From NCBI GenBank assembly GCA_048013815.1, contig CM106586.1:930001-994000 (forward strand): 64,000 nt of DNA. Direction: 5' to 3'. Below are positions 16,501-22,200 of the stretch, in pieces. A model generated the notes under the pieces. The model saw only the letters and a program-made list of their open reading frames with translations, did not search any database and had not been told where the DNA came from. Numbering within the stretch: position 1 is the stretch's first letter; each line of letters starts with the position of its first letter. This DNA is from Setoptus koraiensis. Taxonomy: Eukaryota > Arthropoda. Made by a program: the position numbers and the translations under genes.

Positions 16501-19142
16501 GTCATAATATCTGTGATCATGACCCAGAGGGTGTCTGTTTGTGTTCTAGCGTGAGAGTTAGAGAATAAATAGTGACGTGGGGACCATGATATTATGGTCT
16601 TGACCGTCCTCATTATTATATATGTTATTAGATCATCTATTAATTTGTACTTTCCTCTTTTTATTATTACTATTTTTAGCAATCCGGGACAGTAGGTGTC
16701 GGACCACATCCTATTTATGGTGAAAACTTCCCAGTGTTCAGGCGCACTGATGGTCAACAGCCAGTTGTAACACCTATTGCTGCTACCAATACAAAGAAGC
16801 CAATTCACATTGACGGGTTTTATATTACCCCATCGAAATATCCTCGTCCACATTATGCGAACGATTTTCAGGTTAACTACAAGAGTGTATTTAATTATGT
16901 TATTCAGCCAGAGGTCATCCCGCATGAACAGCTTAGCCTTACTCTCTTGTTGAGATGTCCCCTCTTTAGTGAGGGCCCCGCTAAAATCACGGATCAGTTT
17001 GGTTTCTCTATCATGGATCTGCCTCTTAAGAAGAGACCTCCAGTTGATACAGACCTCATGAGGCCACCTCATTATTTGTACTTGCCCAGTGAGACTTTCA
17101 GGAAGGAGCATTTTCCCTTTCCCCTGACGGGGCCACGTCGTCAGGAGCTGTTTTGCCAACTTATTAAGGCCCTTATTAGATACATGTATCTTGATACTCA
17201 GGCCAGAAGCGATTATCTGTGGGCCAATTTGGATAGGCGTCAATCTGCTGGAGATCATCATGTTCATGTAGATGTATACACTTCTAGTACAACTCATGAG
17301 CTCAGACTTAAGCCCGAGTATTGTTTCGTTATTGATGACGAGTGGATTGCTGTTTATAATACCAAATCCAACACAGCCTTCCTCTTCCCGGCTGATCCAA
17401 TTCAAGGTGCTGATGGTTTCCCAGCAAAGAGGAAATCTAGAAATGCTAGATGGGACGAGATGATGGAGGAGAAAAGATCTCGAGTTATGAGTGGTCAGGA
17501 TCGTTATTTTAAAGACAAACCGGAATTTAAAAAGGGTGCCCGGAGACTTCGACAAATCCTTAAAAATATTTTTCCCAACGACGAGGTGCAACGAGTGCAT
17601 TGTGGGGTGATCCCCTTTGTTTTCCTGCCTCAAGATATCCAGCTTGTGCAATTTACTCTCGTTCATTGGATCCTTGCACAGCTTTATATGGTTCAACCTA
17701 GCTTGGCTGGTAATTATGAGATACCATATAGGATTCCTATTATCCCTCATGACTTGGATTATTGTTCCATGTTGATCGGGATGTCCATATACAACTTCTT
17801 GGTGATAGGCGGCCATATAGAGCCTAGTGATAAAGAATTTAAGTATCCTTATTTTTATGTACGCGGTAATGTTACCGTACGTTATTTCGAGGATAGGTGT
17901 ATTGATTGTGGTCATCTCGTTCAAGACTACCAATCTTGCACTCATTATCTCAAATGTGATTCTACAAACAAGGCAAGACGTACCGATCCCCCCCTTGATC
18001 TCAAAAATTTTATCTGGGGTGCTCGGTTTTTCTTTGAAAATAAAGAGTTGCATTAACTCAAAAAAGTTAAATTTCTCGTGTTTGAGTCTTGTTGTATCTG
18101 GGTTGTGCATTTGCCATGGCTGTTGGGATGTATGGCATGGGTGTCCATGACATGGGGACCATTGACATGGGTTTGCACAACGCTTGTGAAGGCTACGTGT
18201 ACCTGCATAGTATGTATGTACTAAATGTATACCTCCTTGCCATGAGGACCAATGGTATAGGTTCAATTTACCGGCATAGCACATGTTTGCTAAGTGTATG
18301 TCAATATAGATTTGCATATACAAGGAATTTGTATATCGGCTAGAGTTGCCGTGATATGGTCTCAGCCTTGTTCTTTTACTTCTTATGTATCGTGTCCTTG
18401 GTTGACCTTGGCACGGTTGACCGTGACATGGGGACCAGTGACAAGGGTTTGCAAAACGCTTGTGGAAGCTATGTGTACCTGCATAGCACATGTGTGCTAA
18501 ATGTTTGTCAATATGAGTTTGTATATACAAAAAGTTTGTATATCGGCTAGAGTTGCCGTGATATGGTCTCAGCCTTGTTCTTTTACTTCTTATGTATCGT
18601 GTCATTGGTTGACCTTGACACGGTTGACCGTGACATGGGGACCAATGACGAGGGTTCGCAGAACGCTTGTGGAAGCTACGTGTACCTATGTAGCACGAGT
18701 GTGTTAAATATGCGTCTTCATGGCCTGAGAGCCAATGACTTGTATTCACCTTATTTATTATTAAATGGTCAAAGAATTTTAAAGAAAGAGTTGGCCCATA
18801 TAACCTGCAGCTTCCGCATTCGTTGTGCTTAGCTCTTATGTGATGGGGACCAATGCATGAATTGCCATAGCATGTGTTATCATGATGTGGGTCTTCATGA
18901 CATGGGGACCATTGATATGGGTTTGCAGAACGCTTGTGGATGCTATGTGTACCCTCATGGCACAGATGTGCCAAGTGTGTATCAATTTCACCTAAATGTG
19001 TTAAATGTTTACCTGCACAGTGAAGAAGCGTTAAGTAGGAGCTTTCAAAATAAGGTGTGAGTCTTATTATGTAATATTTTAGAGTCTTATATTTATTAAT
19101 AATAAAGATATATAATTGATTGTCTTTGATATGGATTAACAT
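10266..19142 (-). CDS. 2,958-codon reverse open frame, codon-aligned antisense to the cargo gene
   Basis: An uninterrupted 8.88-kb frame on the LINE sense strand, from ATG at 19142 to TAG at 10266. Its codon boundaries coincide with those of the + strand ORFs, so it exists only because that + frame contains no TTA, CTA or TCA anywhere. It stays open through about 650 codons outside the + coding parts (5' region, predicted introns, 3' UTR), so codon bias in the + gene alone cannot explain it. It is in the same frame as ORF1 upstream: only ORF1's UAA at 19211-19209 separates them and the 22 codons between are open. The predicted product matches no family I know and looks like reversed sequence: Arg/Ile/Ser-rich, with a Trp/Cys/Tyr run at about residues 1150-1257 opposite the Thr/Pro-rich stretch. 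Either a protein is made, or openness to ribosomes is itself selected. Confidence 0.6.
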   Translation of the reverse strand: MLIHIKDNQLYIFIINKYKTLKYYIIRLTPYFESSYLTLLHCAGKHLTHLGEIDTHLAHLCHEGTHSIHKRSANPYQWSPCHEDPHHDNTCYGNSCIGPHHIRAKHNECGSCRLYGPTLSLKFFDHLIINKVNTSHWLSGHEDAYLTHSCYIGTRSFHKRSANPRHWSPCHGQPCQGQPMTRYIRSKRTRLRPYHGNSSRYTNFLYIQTHIDKHLAHMCYAGTHSFHKRFANPCHWSPCHGQPCQGQPRTRYIRSKRTRLRPYHGNSSRYTNSLYMQIYIDIHLANMCYAGKLNLYHWSSWQGGIHLVHTYYAGTRSLHKRCANPCQWSPCHGHPCHTSQQPWQMHNPDTTRLKHEKFNFFELMQLFIFKEKPSTPDKIFEIKGGIGTSCLVCRITFEIMSARLVVLNEMTTINTPILEITYGNITAYIKIRILKFFITRLYMAAYHQEVVYGHPDQHGTIIQVMRDNRNPIWYLIITSQARLNHIKLCKDPMNESKLHKLDILRQENKGDHPTMHSLHLVVGKNIFKDLSKSPGTLFKFRFVFKITILTTHNSRSFLLHHLVPSSISRFPLCWETISTLNWISREEEGCVGFGIINSNPLVINNETILGLKSELMSCTRSVYIYMNMMISSRLTPIQIGPQIIASGLSIKIHVSNKGLNKLAKQLLTTWPRQGKGKMLLPESLTGQVQIMRWPHEVCINWRSLLKRQIHDRETKLIRDFSGALTKEGTSQQESKAKLFMRDDLWLNNIIKYTLVVNLKIVRIMWTRIFRWGNIKPVNVNWLLCIGSSNRCYNWLLTISAPEHWEVFTINRMWSDTYCPGLLKIVIIKRGKYKLIDDLITYIIMRTVKTIISWSPRHYLFSNSHARTQTDTLWVMITDIMTCCNKITYFDWNTHIDMGRNRFKWGLYIRSCRNQGSRRCIQVFNWYNWSRSNDSIFLGGCVDILVLDRRSWIYNRNFLYRAVSGFNHAAITITCIASVGIDSLIRVTSRMNGVRSFIIRCIICVAASFIGSVTIRSIKELVLLWIKVRYLRTRGLIIVEHTKIHSLKINTRNLRLSILIIMRLWLRRTDAGNKSSLIMSGSSRYNRTLFIGSRSNCWFAERDHTAVSIITRGDLIMGRLCGCIDNRIGHLWLNRHLLYCITMNWSRINLMRYITCRRSHWCCCRGCCYCWCCCHWCRYSWHYWCWSRCYGSGYCCWNCCCWNWHCRWGYCWWYYCWCFCYWRWCCRGGHCWRYYNWRCCYWRCCFRCLYWCGGRCNCITTILFCSSEFPSPLKAGNLMGLYNRRNISRIGASQIINHVARQWRNRYHEVFNIRCMRYLCGGIMTIQIRRKGSRWLSSGGPLLSRRLPSRSTLIGISTSRGSWRRSTRRRSTSTRCFVGGSTLIITRIITRLILISGNKIRMFRMKVTPPCFQAFEVVKPLITNRAWILKRWSQIGYITIPAIVWVNSGHDMKLKPGLMPRSIPGRSTYASTEINLQLEITTNEVDWRRSNSLIVLPGAKLLKATGNLAKDLTKDVCTITKGSKLVIRNVIRLTHVKIAFARVDIIIRLNMVAGESGVFLASLGVFLCSSNELWPIYVFKISQLKIGRNPFLITMTRVQITELFWDTKFLFKLLGHLHPIAANLLISFFEGRLDISNVACNKWIVRGLLISLKRMTRFSSRRGHPIDNIAVFRKLIQAESFRKPGINTFRQLSKSKVAKLMVPDRQKTRKGLHILPREVEPTSVSHLSGVCRISCITNGANKSIIILLDHLNVGTRRMLSGSFNCKLNLNRRREIIEVKCTRQHAKGTSRRFRPYKVIVIWTDVWQSQRHGQIVIGRIFRKEGLIVIGDRSLELYPFESVRSVVVMMTDGRWRRCPRLLTRHLLCPSRSCILLLLLIRTLITNLRRGLIRSPSFLSLFLPTGCRLCRRPYARRSRSLRRSHRRVILVNSDQKGLFILSLLLRGRRFVSRSRLFSFSSRRGFGTLLALSTCSLINRSRNCLWLRRGHWIHHMVRFIRWNFLLHTRGQRRQGSTWSDLRRRLYMMRRTNSQRCVRLNYRSFQWRMTKGMCDGNAWVSTNRVPIINVLLFQSYSLYLIMRNTPSGSCSIPHKVELPGRITGLKTNHRISNSVDSCCARQRRMYELAGQLRRLTHVRANNIERDLGWKIMARLIIHLCRHHVARPITLVQSAVSNMSKNSVRRKYLFQWNQGKCLITGHVRPGSHDTEPLRSKISNRRNAPNILGQHGIIASVPCYAKWIAMIFLDDRFNKVLNVDGQLKGINLLRWIRHQLEPLYQTIEVQQRSNSPRFFPIEVAVLHHGVPENHGIQRTYEAKYPADLQKNSHHVQAGIIIIRLEVTIGQYISVSNLRGHVAVEKYRIQDMAWQNNRQYCRGKTHAPKAISITMKDLIIRDKVLEANFTHHRGQHLDIVRVDCPLKAHVACLFEHGADLINEGQNILISSIITLNIKTRCRQRGGDHIIILDLSTSNNIRSSSYKLSTWRCLQNIIVKFHGCCPNKPSRLMSSCQHQFGLINRRLDNEAFFQKSGQQFIDKDIMKESYMVHPHKCRQIRRICGYPTQYYVCHLWPNMEILCERLSAGRLAGQIVITNVYHETRTCYNKLLTPVMGLLVPDNGTLTRINHGAEEIIATIIQIKQMKCNVAIWSIRPWQVSHNDCGLSMLDDFLHDSITEANTIIIVNWQSDCEETFIKFQCEFVEVGSGEMIPFNKGVDVRIVMSINSIKRHDNLYNIGKEIREMINVLTSSSYNYEVVAMMRGPMTWVCRTLVEATLQLTHEPSTWVNMYSTTWVHIFELMRGLITWVCKTLVEAADTNITYELSIWVNIHSLTWDHILDLTRGLLTWVCRTLVEATDTEAFYTKVDLEKFLLSPTYHYIEVVHTLKDRYLLYRYIIRCMMKKCYYVLTDRKNYQKRQSRNFDIFAGDEVIKSDEIKLVLLGGWSKCECDKIVVDALTRQRTHELHVRVHM
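10508..10982 (+). other. Predicted 5' UTR intron of the + cargo gene
   Basis: Donor AAA/GTAAGTAT at 10508 and acceptor after a pyrimidine-rich run ending TATTATACAG at 10982, six bases before the ATG at 10989. This intron would contain the whole left array of the 40-bp motif. The - frame is open throughout. Prediction by consensus only. Confidence 0.5.
10615..10897. repeat. Left inverted array: three copies of a 40-bp motif
   Basis: Copies at 10615-10654, 10738-10777 and 10858-10897, each starting GCTTCTACAAGCGTT and ending in CCCC. They are reverse complements of the copies at 18154-18943. Spacings of 123 and 120 bp are multiples of three, so every copy keeps the same phase in the reverse frame. 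With the right array they flank the cargo gene in inverted orientation. Confidence 0.9.
10989..16568 (+). CDS. Large protein of unknown function (cargo gene, exon/ORF A)
   Basis: 1,859 codons from ATG (context GTTATCATGT) to TAA. I recognise no family. Visible layout: a long globular N-terminal region (about 1-700); a Lys/Pro-rich, nuclear-signal-like linker (about 750-790) followed by an acidic Ser/Glu patch; a second globular region (about 880-1330, rich in Tyr, Trp and Phe); an Arg/Ser/Pro patch (about 1342-1381); a Thr/Pro/Ala-repeat stretch (about 1460-1567); and an acidic Ser/Asp tail (about 1657-1754). Ordered blocks joined by low-complexity linkers look like a real protein, unlike the reverse frame. 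The reading frame uses no TTA, CTA or TCA codon. A donor GTGAGA at 16551 suggests the last five codons and the TAA are intronic and that translation continues into 16680-18056. No signal peptide or transmembrane segment is evident. Confidence 0.8.
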   Translation: MSLYTINTHDNADINTLVEWNHFTAAYFNKFALEFNKSFFAIGLPINNYYGIGFCDAVVQEIIKHRKTAIIVAYLPGPYGPDCNVALHLFYLNNRGNYLFSTVVYPCKSPVVGDKEAHNRSEEFIIARSGLMVNVGNNYLPREPTSTEPLAEDFHIRPQVAYIVLGGIPAYAPNLPAFMRVHHVGFLHDVFVNKLLARFLEKGLIIKSSVDQTKLMLATAHQAARLIRTTAMEFHYNVLQASPGRELITATTDIVTRGEIQYNYVVPTSLPAPRFYIQGDNGTDEDVLTFVNQVCSMFKQASNMSLKRAINSNYIKVLTPMVCKIGLKNLITDYKVFHSYADGLRSVRFTPTILPIILPGHVLYAVFLNRDVASQVTHAYILTDSNFKPDNYYTRLDMMTVLLQISRIFSFICSLDPMVFRYTMMQHSDLDGKEPRAITPLLHFNCLVQWLKLMPYPPQQINSFELAINIEDFVKTIIQEYHCNPLCVARDASYDAMLAQDVRCIPSVGYLGAQRLSVMAARADVARYQALTLIPLKKVFSPYAVFTHITYRTLDKRDRPRDVVPAEVDNQPGHYFPSKVPFNVIGSDMGQPPQLPGQFIHPALPGTATVHRVADSVVSFQASDSTRELNLMRDRATTAWGIPHNEIEAIRLEKEYINYWNSVRTDPCISIAHSFGHPPLEGSIVEPDASLAISAPHHVQPPSEITPSATLAPLSPGMQQEVPSNEPDHVVDPVPSSQPETIPTPVDKATGAKRKKGAKSPPAAKAKKPRSADKTPAPKKKGKDKEPLLVTIDENDPPMTSSEAPGTSGIRPSAKPTPGGKKKGKKTRASDETPSQVSDESSDEEQQQDTRPARTKKVPRQKPRTPPPSTISHHHNYTSHTLKWVQLKGSITNDDETLFSEYPANDNLAMTLTLPNVSPDDDDFIWAKPPRCPLSVLPRALDFNNLASAIQVEFAVKRSAEHPPRTDIKVVEKYYYAFICPIGYTANSAYPRQVRYTGRFNFSRKDMESFPGFLPVWDHELGYLGFRQLPECIYARLSKRFSLDKLAENSNIVNRVPPPGAKPCHPLEADEQSSDNPFVTSNIRDVQSPLKERYEEISRNWMKMSKEFKKEFGIPEELRNLYSRHGYKERVPTNFQLAYLKYIYWPKLIAAAEKYSEGCKEYSRFASDHIKPYNNIHTGKGNLNMGQTDNISNDKFAAFCDGTNIFGQILCEVSRRFKQLCSRKNNEAIGSSPVDLISGYFQLEIYFSTGVCAPAWDRSWHQARLQFHVMAAINPDNCWNSNVANLRPPLQYPGPISYKRLDYLKCLEAWRRYLHSEHSDFVSTNEDQPGDDPGDDEGGPSNKTPRGRRSPPRRSPPRTSGGRDANEGTPRRQSPRKKRTAATEPPTTFSSDLDRHDAATEVTHASNIKDLMISISPLPSDMVNNLACTDSAYVSSIVQAHKIARLQRRRELRAAKKNSRNAVAATATPVQTSKTTTPVTAAPVIIPPTVTTSTAPPPVTEAPAIIPPTVSPSTMPIPATAVPTTVTTSITPTPAPIVPAITTPVTTAPAVATPSTTAPVAAPTSDVPHQVDSTPIHSDTVEQVPIQPQVANPVINTSTEPPHNEVTPGNDTDSSMVPLGEPAVASAANEQSSIVSAAPTHNEGALITGISSSQPQPHDDEDAQSQVSGINFERVDFSVLNDDETSGSEIPDLDPEEDQLLNTPNSDASDKTSSDADNTSDDEGSNSVHSAGHPYEAVDSDGGNTSDSDSSVVESRDSSIQEVPIVDPTPPIQDENIDTTAKKDTVVRSGPVVPVENLDAPSTALVPAASNVQTPLKPVSPHVNVSVPVKISDLVAACHNICDHDPEGVCLCSSVRVRE
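16551..16679 (+). other. Predicted 129-bp coding intron, phase 0
   Basis: Donor AGC/GTGAGAG at 16551, and acceptor TTTTTAG at 16679 after a pyrimidine/AT-rich run (TTTGTACTTTCCTCTTTTTATTATTAC, read in parts from about 16643). Both ends fall on codon boundaries, so splicing joins ORF A to the downstream ORF in frame. The downstream ORF has no ATG near its start (first candidate is GTG at 16734), which supports an exon. The intron has + stops but no - stop in the reverse frame. Confidence 0.6.
16680..18056 (+). CDS. Cargo gene C-terminal exon (ORF B), unknown function
   Basis: About 458 codons open from the predicted acceptor to TAA at 18054-18056, in the same frame as ORF A. It reads as an ordered domain with many Tyr/Phe/Trp/Pro, a basic segment near 17420-17530 (KRKSRNARWDE, EEKRSRV), and a C-terminal possible zinc site CIDCGHLVQDYQSCTHYLKC (17897-17956). 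I cannot assign a family. It probably forms the C-terminus of a ~2,312-aa protein after splicing; the alternative is a separate gene starting at a non-AUG codon. Like ORF A it contains no TTA, CTA or TCA codon, and so keeps the reverse frame open. Confidence 0.7.
   Translation, partial: QSGTVGVGPHPIYGENFPVFRRTDGQQPVVTPIAATNTKKPIHIDGFYITPSKYPRPHYANDFQVNYKSVFNYVIQPEVIPHEQLSLTLLLRCPLFSEGPAKITDQFGFSIMDLPLKKRPPVDTDLMRPPHYLYLPSETFRKEHFPFPLTGPRRQELFCQLIKALIRYMYLDTQARSDYLWANLDRRQSAGDHHVHVDVYTSSTTHELRLKPEYCFVIDDEWIAVYNTKSNTAFLFPADPIQGADGFPAKRKSRNARWDEMMEEKRSRVMSGQDRYFKDKPEFKKGARRLRQILKNIFPNDEVQRVHCGVIPFVFLPQDIQLVQFTLVHWILAQLYMVQPSLAGNYEIPYRIPIIPHDLDYCSMLIGMSIYNFLVIGGHIEPSDKEFKYPYFYVRGNVTVRYFEDRCIDCGHLVQDYQSCTHYLKCDSTNKARRTDPPLDLKNFIWGARFFFENKELH
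18154..18943. repeat. Right inverted array: four copies of the 40-bp motif
   Basis: Copies at 18154-18193, 18430-18469, 18637-18676 and 18904-18943, starting GGGGACCATTGACATGGGTT or close variants and ending near CGCTTGTGGAAGC. A partial copy starts near 18845. Spacings of 276, 207 and 267 bp are all multiples of three. They are inverted relative to the left array, so a transcript through the module could pair its two ends. Confidence 0.9.
18331..18744 (+). repeat. 207-bp tandem duplication (two units)
   Basis: Units start with GTATATCGGCTAGAGTTGCC at 18331 and 18538 and are nearly identical. The period (3 x 69) preserves the reverse frame. Each unit contains one 40-bp motif. Confidence 0.9.
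19101..19106 (+). terminator. Polyadenylation signal of the cargo gene
   Basis: AATAAA about 1,045 bp after the ORF B stop, in AT-rich sequence and about 100 bp before the end of the convergent ORF1. The likely + transcript 3' end is near 19120. Confidence 0.5.
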
Positions 19143-19208
19143 TTGCCCTATAAGGTGCTTATATTGTAATTCTGCCTGGTATTTACTCCCAGGCTGAGGA
19201 CAATATCG

Positions 19209-22200
19209 TTAGATGATGCGATTGCGCTTTGTTAGCTTGTCTTTACGTTCGACACTATGGCCTCTGGAATGTCCAGCTTTATTGCCTGTGTCAACACCTT
19301 CCATTGGGACCAATGAGGCCTTAGTGATCGTATCTGTAGTGTTCTCTGTGTTAACAGGGAGCGCTAACAGTTGTTGATCATTAGTGCTGTTCATTGATGT
19401 TACCAATTCGAGGTTATTTGTTAGCTCAGTAGTTTTATCTACTGGTTCACCTTGAGCATTTTCTTCTGTTGAGTGGGTAGTCAATGACTTTACCCCATTG
19501 GTTATATTTTGAGTTGATACCTGTTGATCTTCAAGATCTTGAGGTATCTCCTCATTAGTGATACTGTCTTCTTGAGGTATGCCTGTGGCAGGTGTGTTAA
19601 CTCTGTCTGTGGATGATCCTGCCATAGATTCTGTTCTCTCTGCACTTATGGTGCTTATGCTACGTCTCTCTCCCATATTGTTGAGGTTCCTTGTATATAA
19701 GGCTGGACCTATATGGGTTCTCACTACGGGTATTTGCTCCGTGTTAATCGTTCTAGGCTGTTTTAGGCGTCTTTGTGCCTCAGTATCCTCTCTAGGATTA
19801 TTCCTAGATCGGTTTTTGTTTTTGACACTGCCGTATGTAGGTGGCTTACTGTCACGTTTCTTCTCAAAGAAGCTCTCCTCAATACCTTGAGGTAGATCAA
19901 TTGTTCTTGCTCTTGCCTCTTTTAGAGCTCTTGCTCGAGCTGGGCATTGTGGATTGTAAGTGAGGTGGTCATTCTTGCCAATTGGGCAATTTATGCAGAC
20001 CTCGTTGGTGGATCTGCATTTGTTGATCTCGTGGCCTGGTTGTCCACATTTTTTACAGCCTCTTTTAGTGCGACTTCGGCATGTGTATCCGATATGTCCA
20101 TATCTATGACAGTTGTAACATTGTTTAATGTCGTCATAGATATCTATTGAACATCGTGTGTTATATAGTAGCAGATGTCCTTGTGCTTGGGCTGCCCTTA
20201 TAAATGGCCATTCAGCTTGCACTATGATACCAGTGTTTAGCTGTTTTGTGACTTTCAGATTGGATATATCCTTCATGTGACTAATGAGGTTGTCATTGTT
20301 GATAATGATCTCTTCTAAACAATCTGTTTTCCATTCAGGATCAGATATTATAGGTCCTACGTTTTTAACATATAATTTGGGTAATTGCGGTCTACGTAGA
20401 CCACAGTCCCAAATTCTAAGAGGTTGTCCTTCTTCTTTGGTAGCGATATCTCTAATAGTTTTAATTAGACTTATTGCATCTTCGAGTGTGTCCATTGATT
20501 GGACTATCTCTTTATACTCCTTGTTATAGGTAGTCCTGGCTACCGTTAAACCATCGTATCTGATGCTTTTGAATAAAACAGCACATTCATCAGGATTGCT
20601 GCTTGCATCAAATTTAGTAATTACGTGATAAACTGTGGTAACACCAGTGGCTTGTTTATCACGGGCGATTTGTAGGCCTCTAGTGATTTGACCCATATTG
20701 GTACGTCCTATATTAGTTTGTCTGGTCATGTTTTGACCACCTTGTCTAATAGCTGTAACAGGTCTGGGCCTGCTTGTTGTTGCACTATTTTCGATTGGAA
20801 TCGATGTGGCTGCAATGCTTGCAAATGTTTGTTTATTTGCAGTGTTATTATCTGCCATTCTATTGTGGCTTGATGATTGTCGTAATGATGATATGGTGCC
20901 TTCGTTGCTGGTTGATTGGGCACGTCTTTGCTCCAGAATGGTCTCTAATTGTTTAGAGAGTTCATCTGAGAGGAGCCCCTTGATATCTTTAAAGGTATCC
21001 TCCTCTTTAATGGCATTGCGCATTATGGTCATAGACCTAAATAGGTTCTTTTTGACCTTGCCAATTTTTGCATTAAATGGCAATTTGTTGATACTGTTGT
21101 CCAAGTATTGCATGAGTTCCCTCATGGTGAACTTGTTTATGTCCAGGAATCTTTCTTCAAAGTCCGTAAAGCATTCGATCGATCCATCTGGTAGATCGTT
21201 ATCTTTGTTGGCTTGTTTATTTGCATTTGCCGTTGTTGCTACTAGAGCATTAGCATTTGCTGTAATGGCTTCTTGGACTATATTGTCATTCCCTCCATGA
21301 GGTATGACTATATCATTGACTGCCTCATTAATTTGCATTGCGACGTCATCTGTGTTAACTGATGGGTCGTTTAAATTAATGCCATTGTCCTCATTGTTGA
21401 CTCCATATAGGACGTTGCTACCAAGTTCTGTATTAACGTTGTTGTTGTTCATCGTTAATTTTTTAGAGTTCTGTCTAATATTGATTGCTAATAAAGCTAA
21501 TTGTTGGCTATAATCTAATTTAATCGTTTTAGATATATTGCTAATTCGGATTTTGTAGTAAATAGTTAGATGTGTCGCTGTTAAATCATTGTGATGAATT
21601 AACGGCAATGTCGTCTTATTTATACCCTTTCGAACATATAATAATATGTTTATCATATTATTATTTTTGTTTATCTCTACTCTACCTAATATTGGTGTTT
21701 TATTGTCAACATTATAACTGTTAGCTTGTTTGGACTGTATGTCCTGCCATGCTTTGTTTTGTTTATTGCACCATTTCTGTCGGTGCATGCTCTCTTTTTT
21801 GATCCACTTATGCCACGTGGTTTTGTTTGTGTGCATCTTTGCAAACGGACGCCATGCTTCCCATGCGTTCTGCCGGTCAGACATGGTTTTGTATGTCACA
21901 CGCCTTCGTAATTGCGGTGTTAATGTAGTGCAGTCCGATTTTATTTGCGGTGTCGCGTTGTCCCGTTCGTTGAGGGCAAGCGCGACTGAACCTTCTAGAC
22001 ATGCTGGCGCCGTCCTATAAACGGTGCAGCCACTGTTATGTGCGTTATGTTTGTCTGGGCTCGCGCAAGACGCGCTTGCGTTATTGCCTTGTCTAGTGTG
22101 CTTACGCATGCGTTTTGTGCGTTTGTTAGCATTGTGTGTAGTGACCGCTTGTTTATGTGCACTTGTCCCCGGGCTGTGCGGGGGTATGTATTTGTTACTG

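Larger units (their letters stand above)
18057..19100 (+). other. 3' UTR of the cargo gene, repeat-rich
   Basis: About 1 kb between the ORF B stop and an AATAAA. It holds the right array of the 40-bp motif, a 207-bp tandem duplication, and further relatives of the surrounding sequence (for example TACGTGTACCTGCATAGCA and its variants). It has no long + ORF in the cargo frame, yet the - frame is open throughout. Confidence 0.6.

Noticed and set aside
16992-17318. Reading the Trp/Cys-rich part of the reverse frame (or antisense parts nearby) as zinc fingers
   Set aside because: The Cys/Trp/Tyr runs are the complement of Thr/Pro/Ala codons on + and have no regular metal-binding spacing.
18089-19060. 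Small + ORFs in the right repeat array
   Set aside because: They follow the tandem repeats, lie in another frame than the cargo gene and have no independent support.
10266-19142. Dismissing the reverse frame as a shadow of the + gene
   Set aside because: A shadow frame would contain stops in the UTRs, introns and wherever TTA/CTA/TCA codons fall. None occurs over 8.9 kb, so I kept it as a feature.
10266-19142. Calling the module a narnavirus or other RNA-virus insertion
   Set aside because: No RNA-dependent RNA polymerase motif is visible in either strand's product, and the + gene looks spliced. Only the two-way openness is shared.
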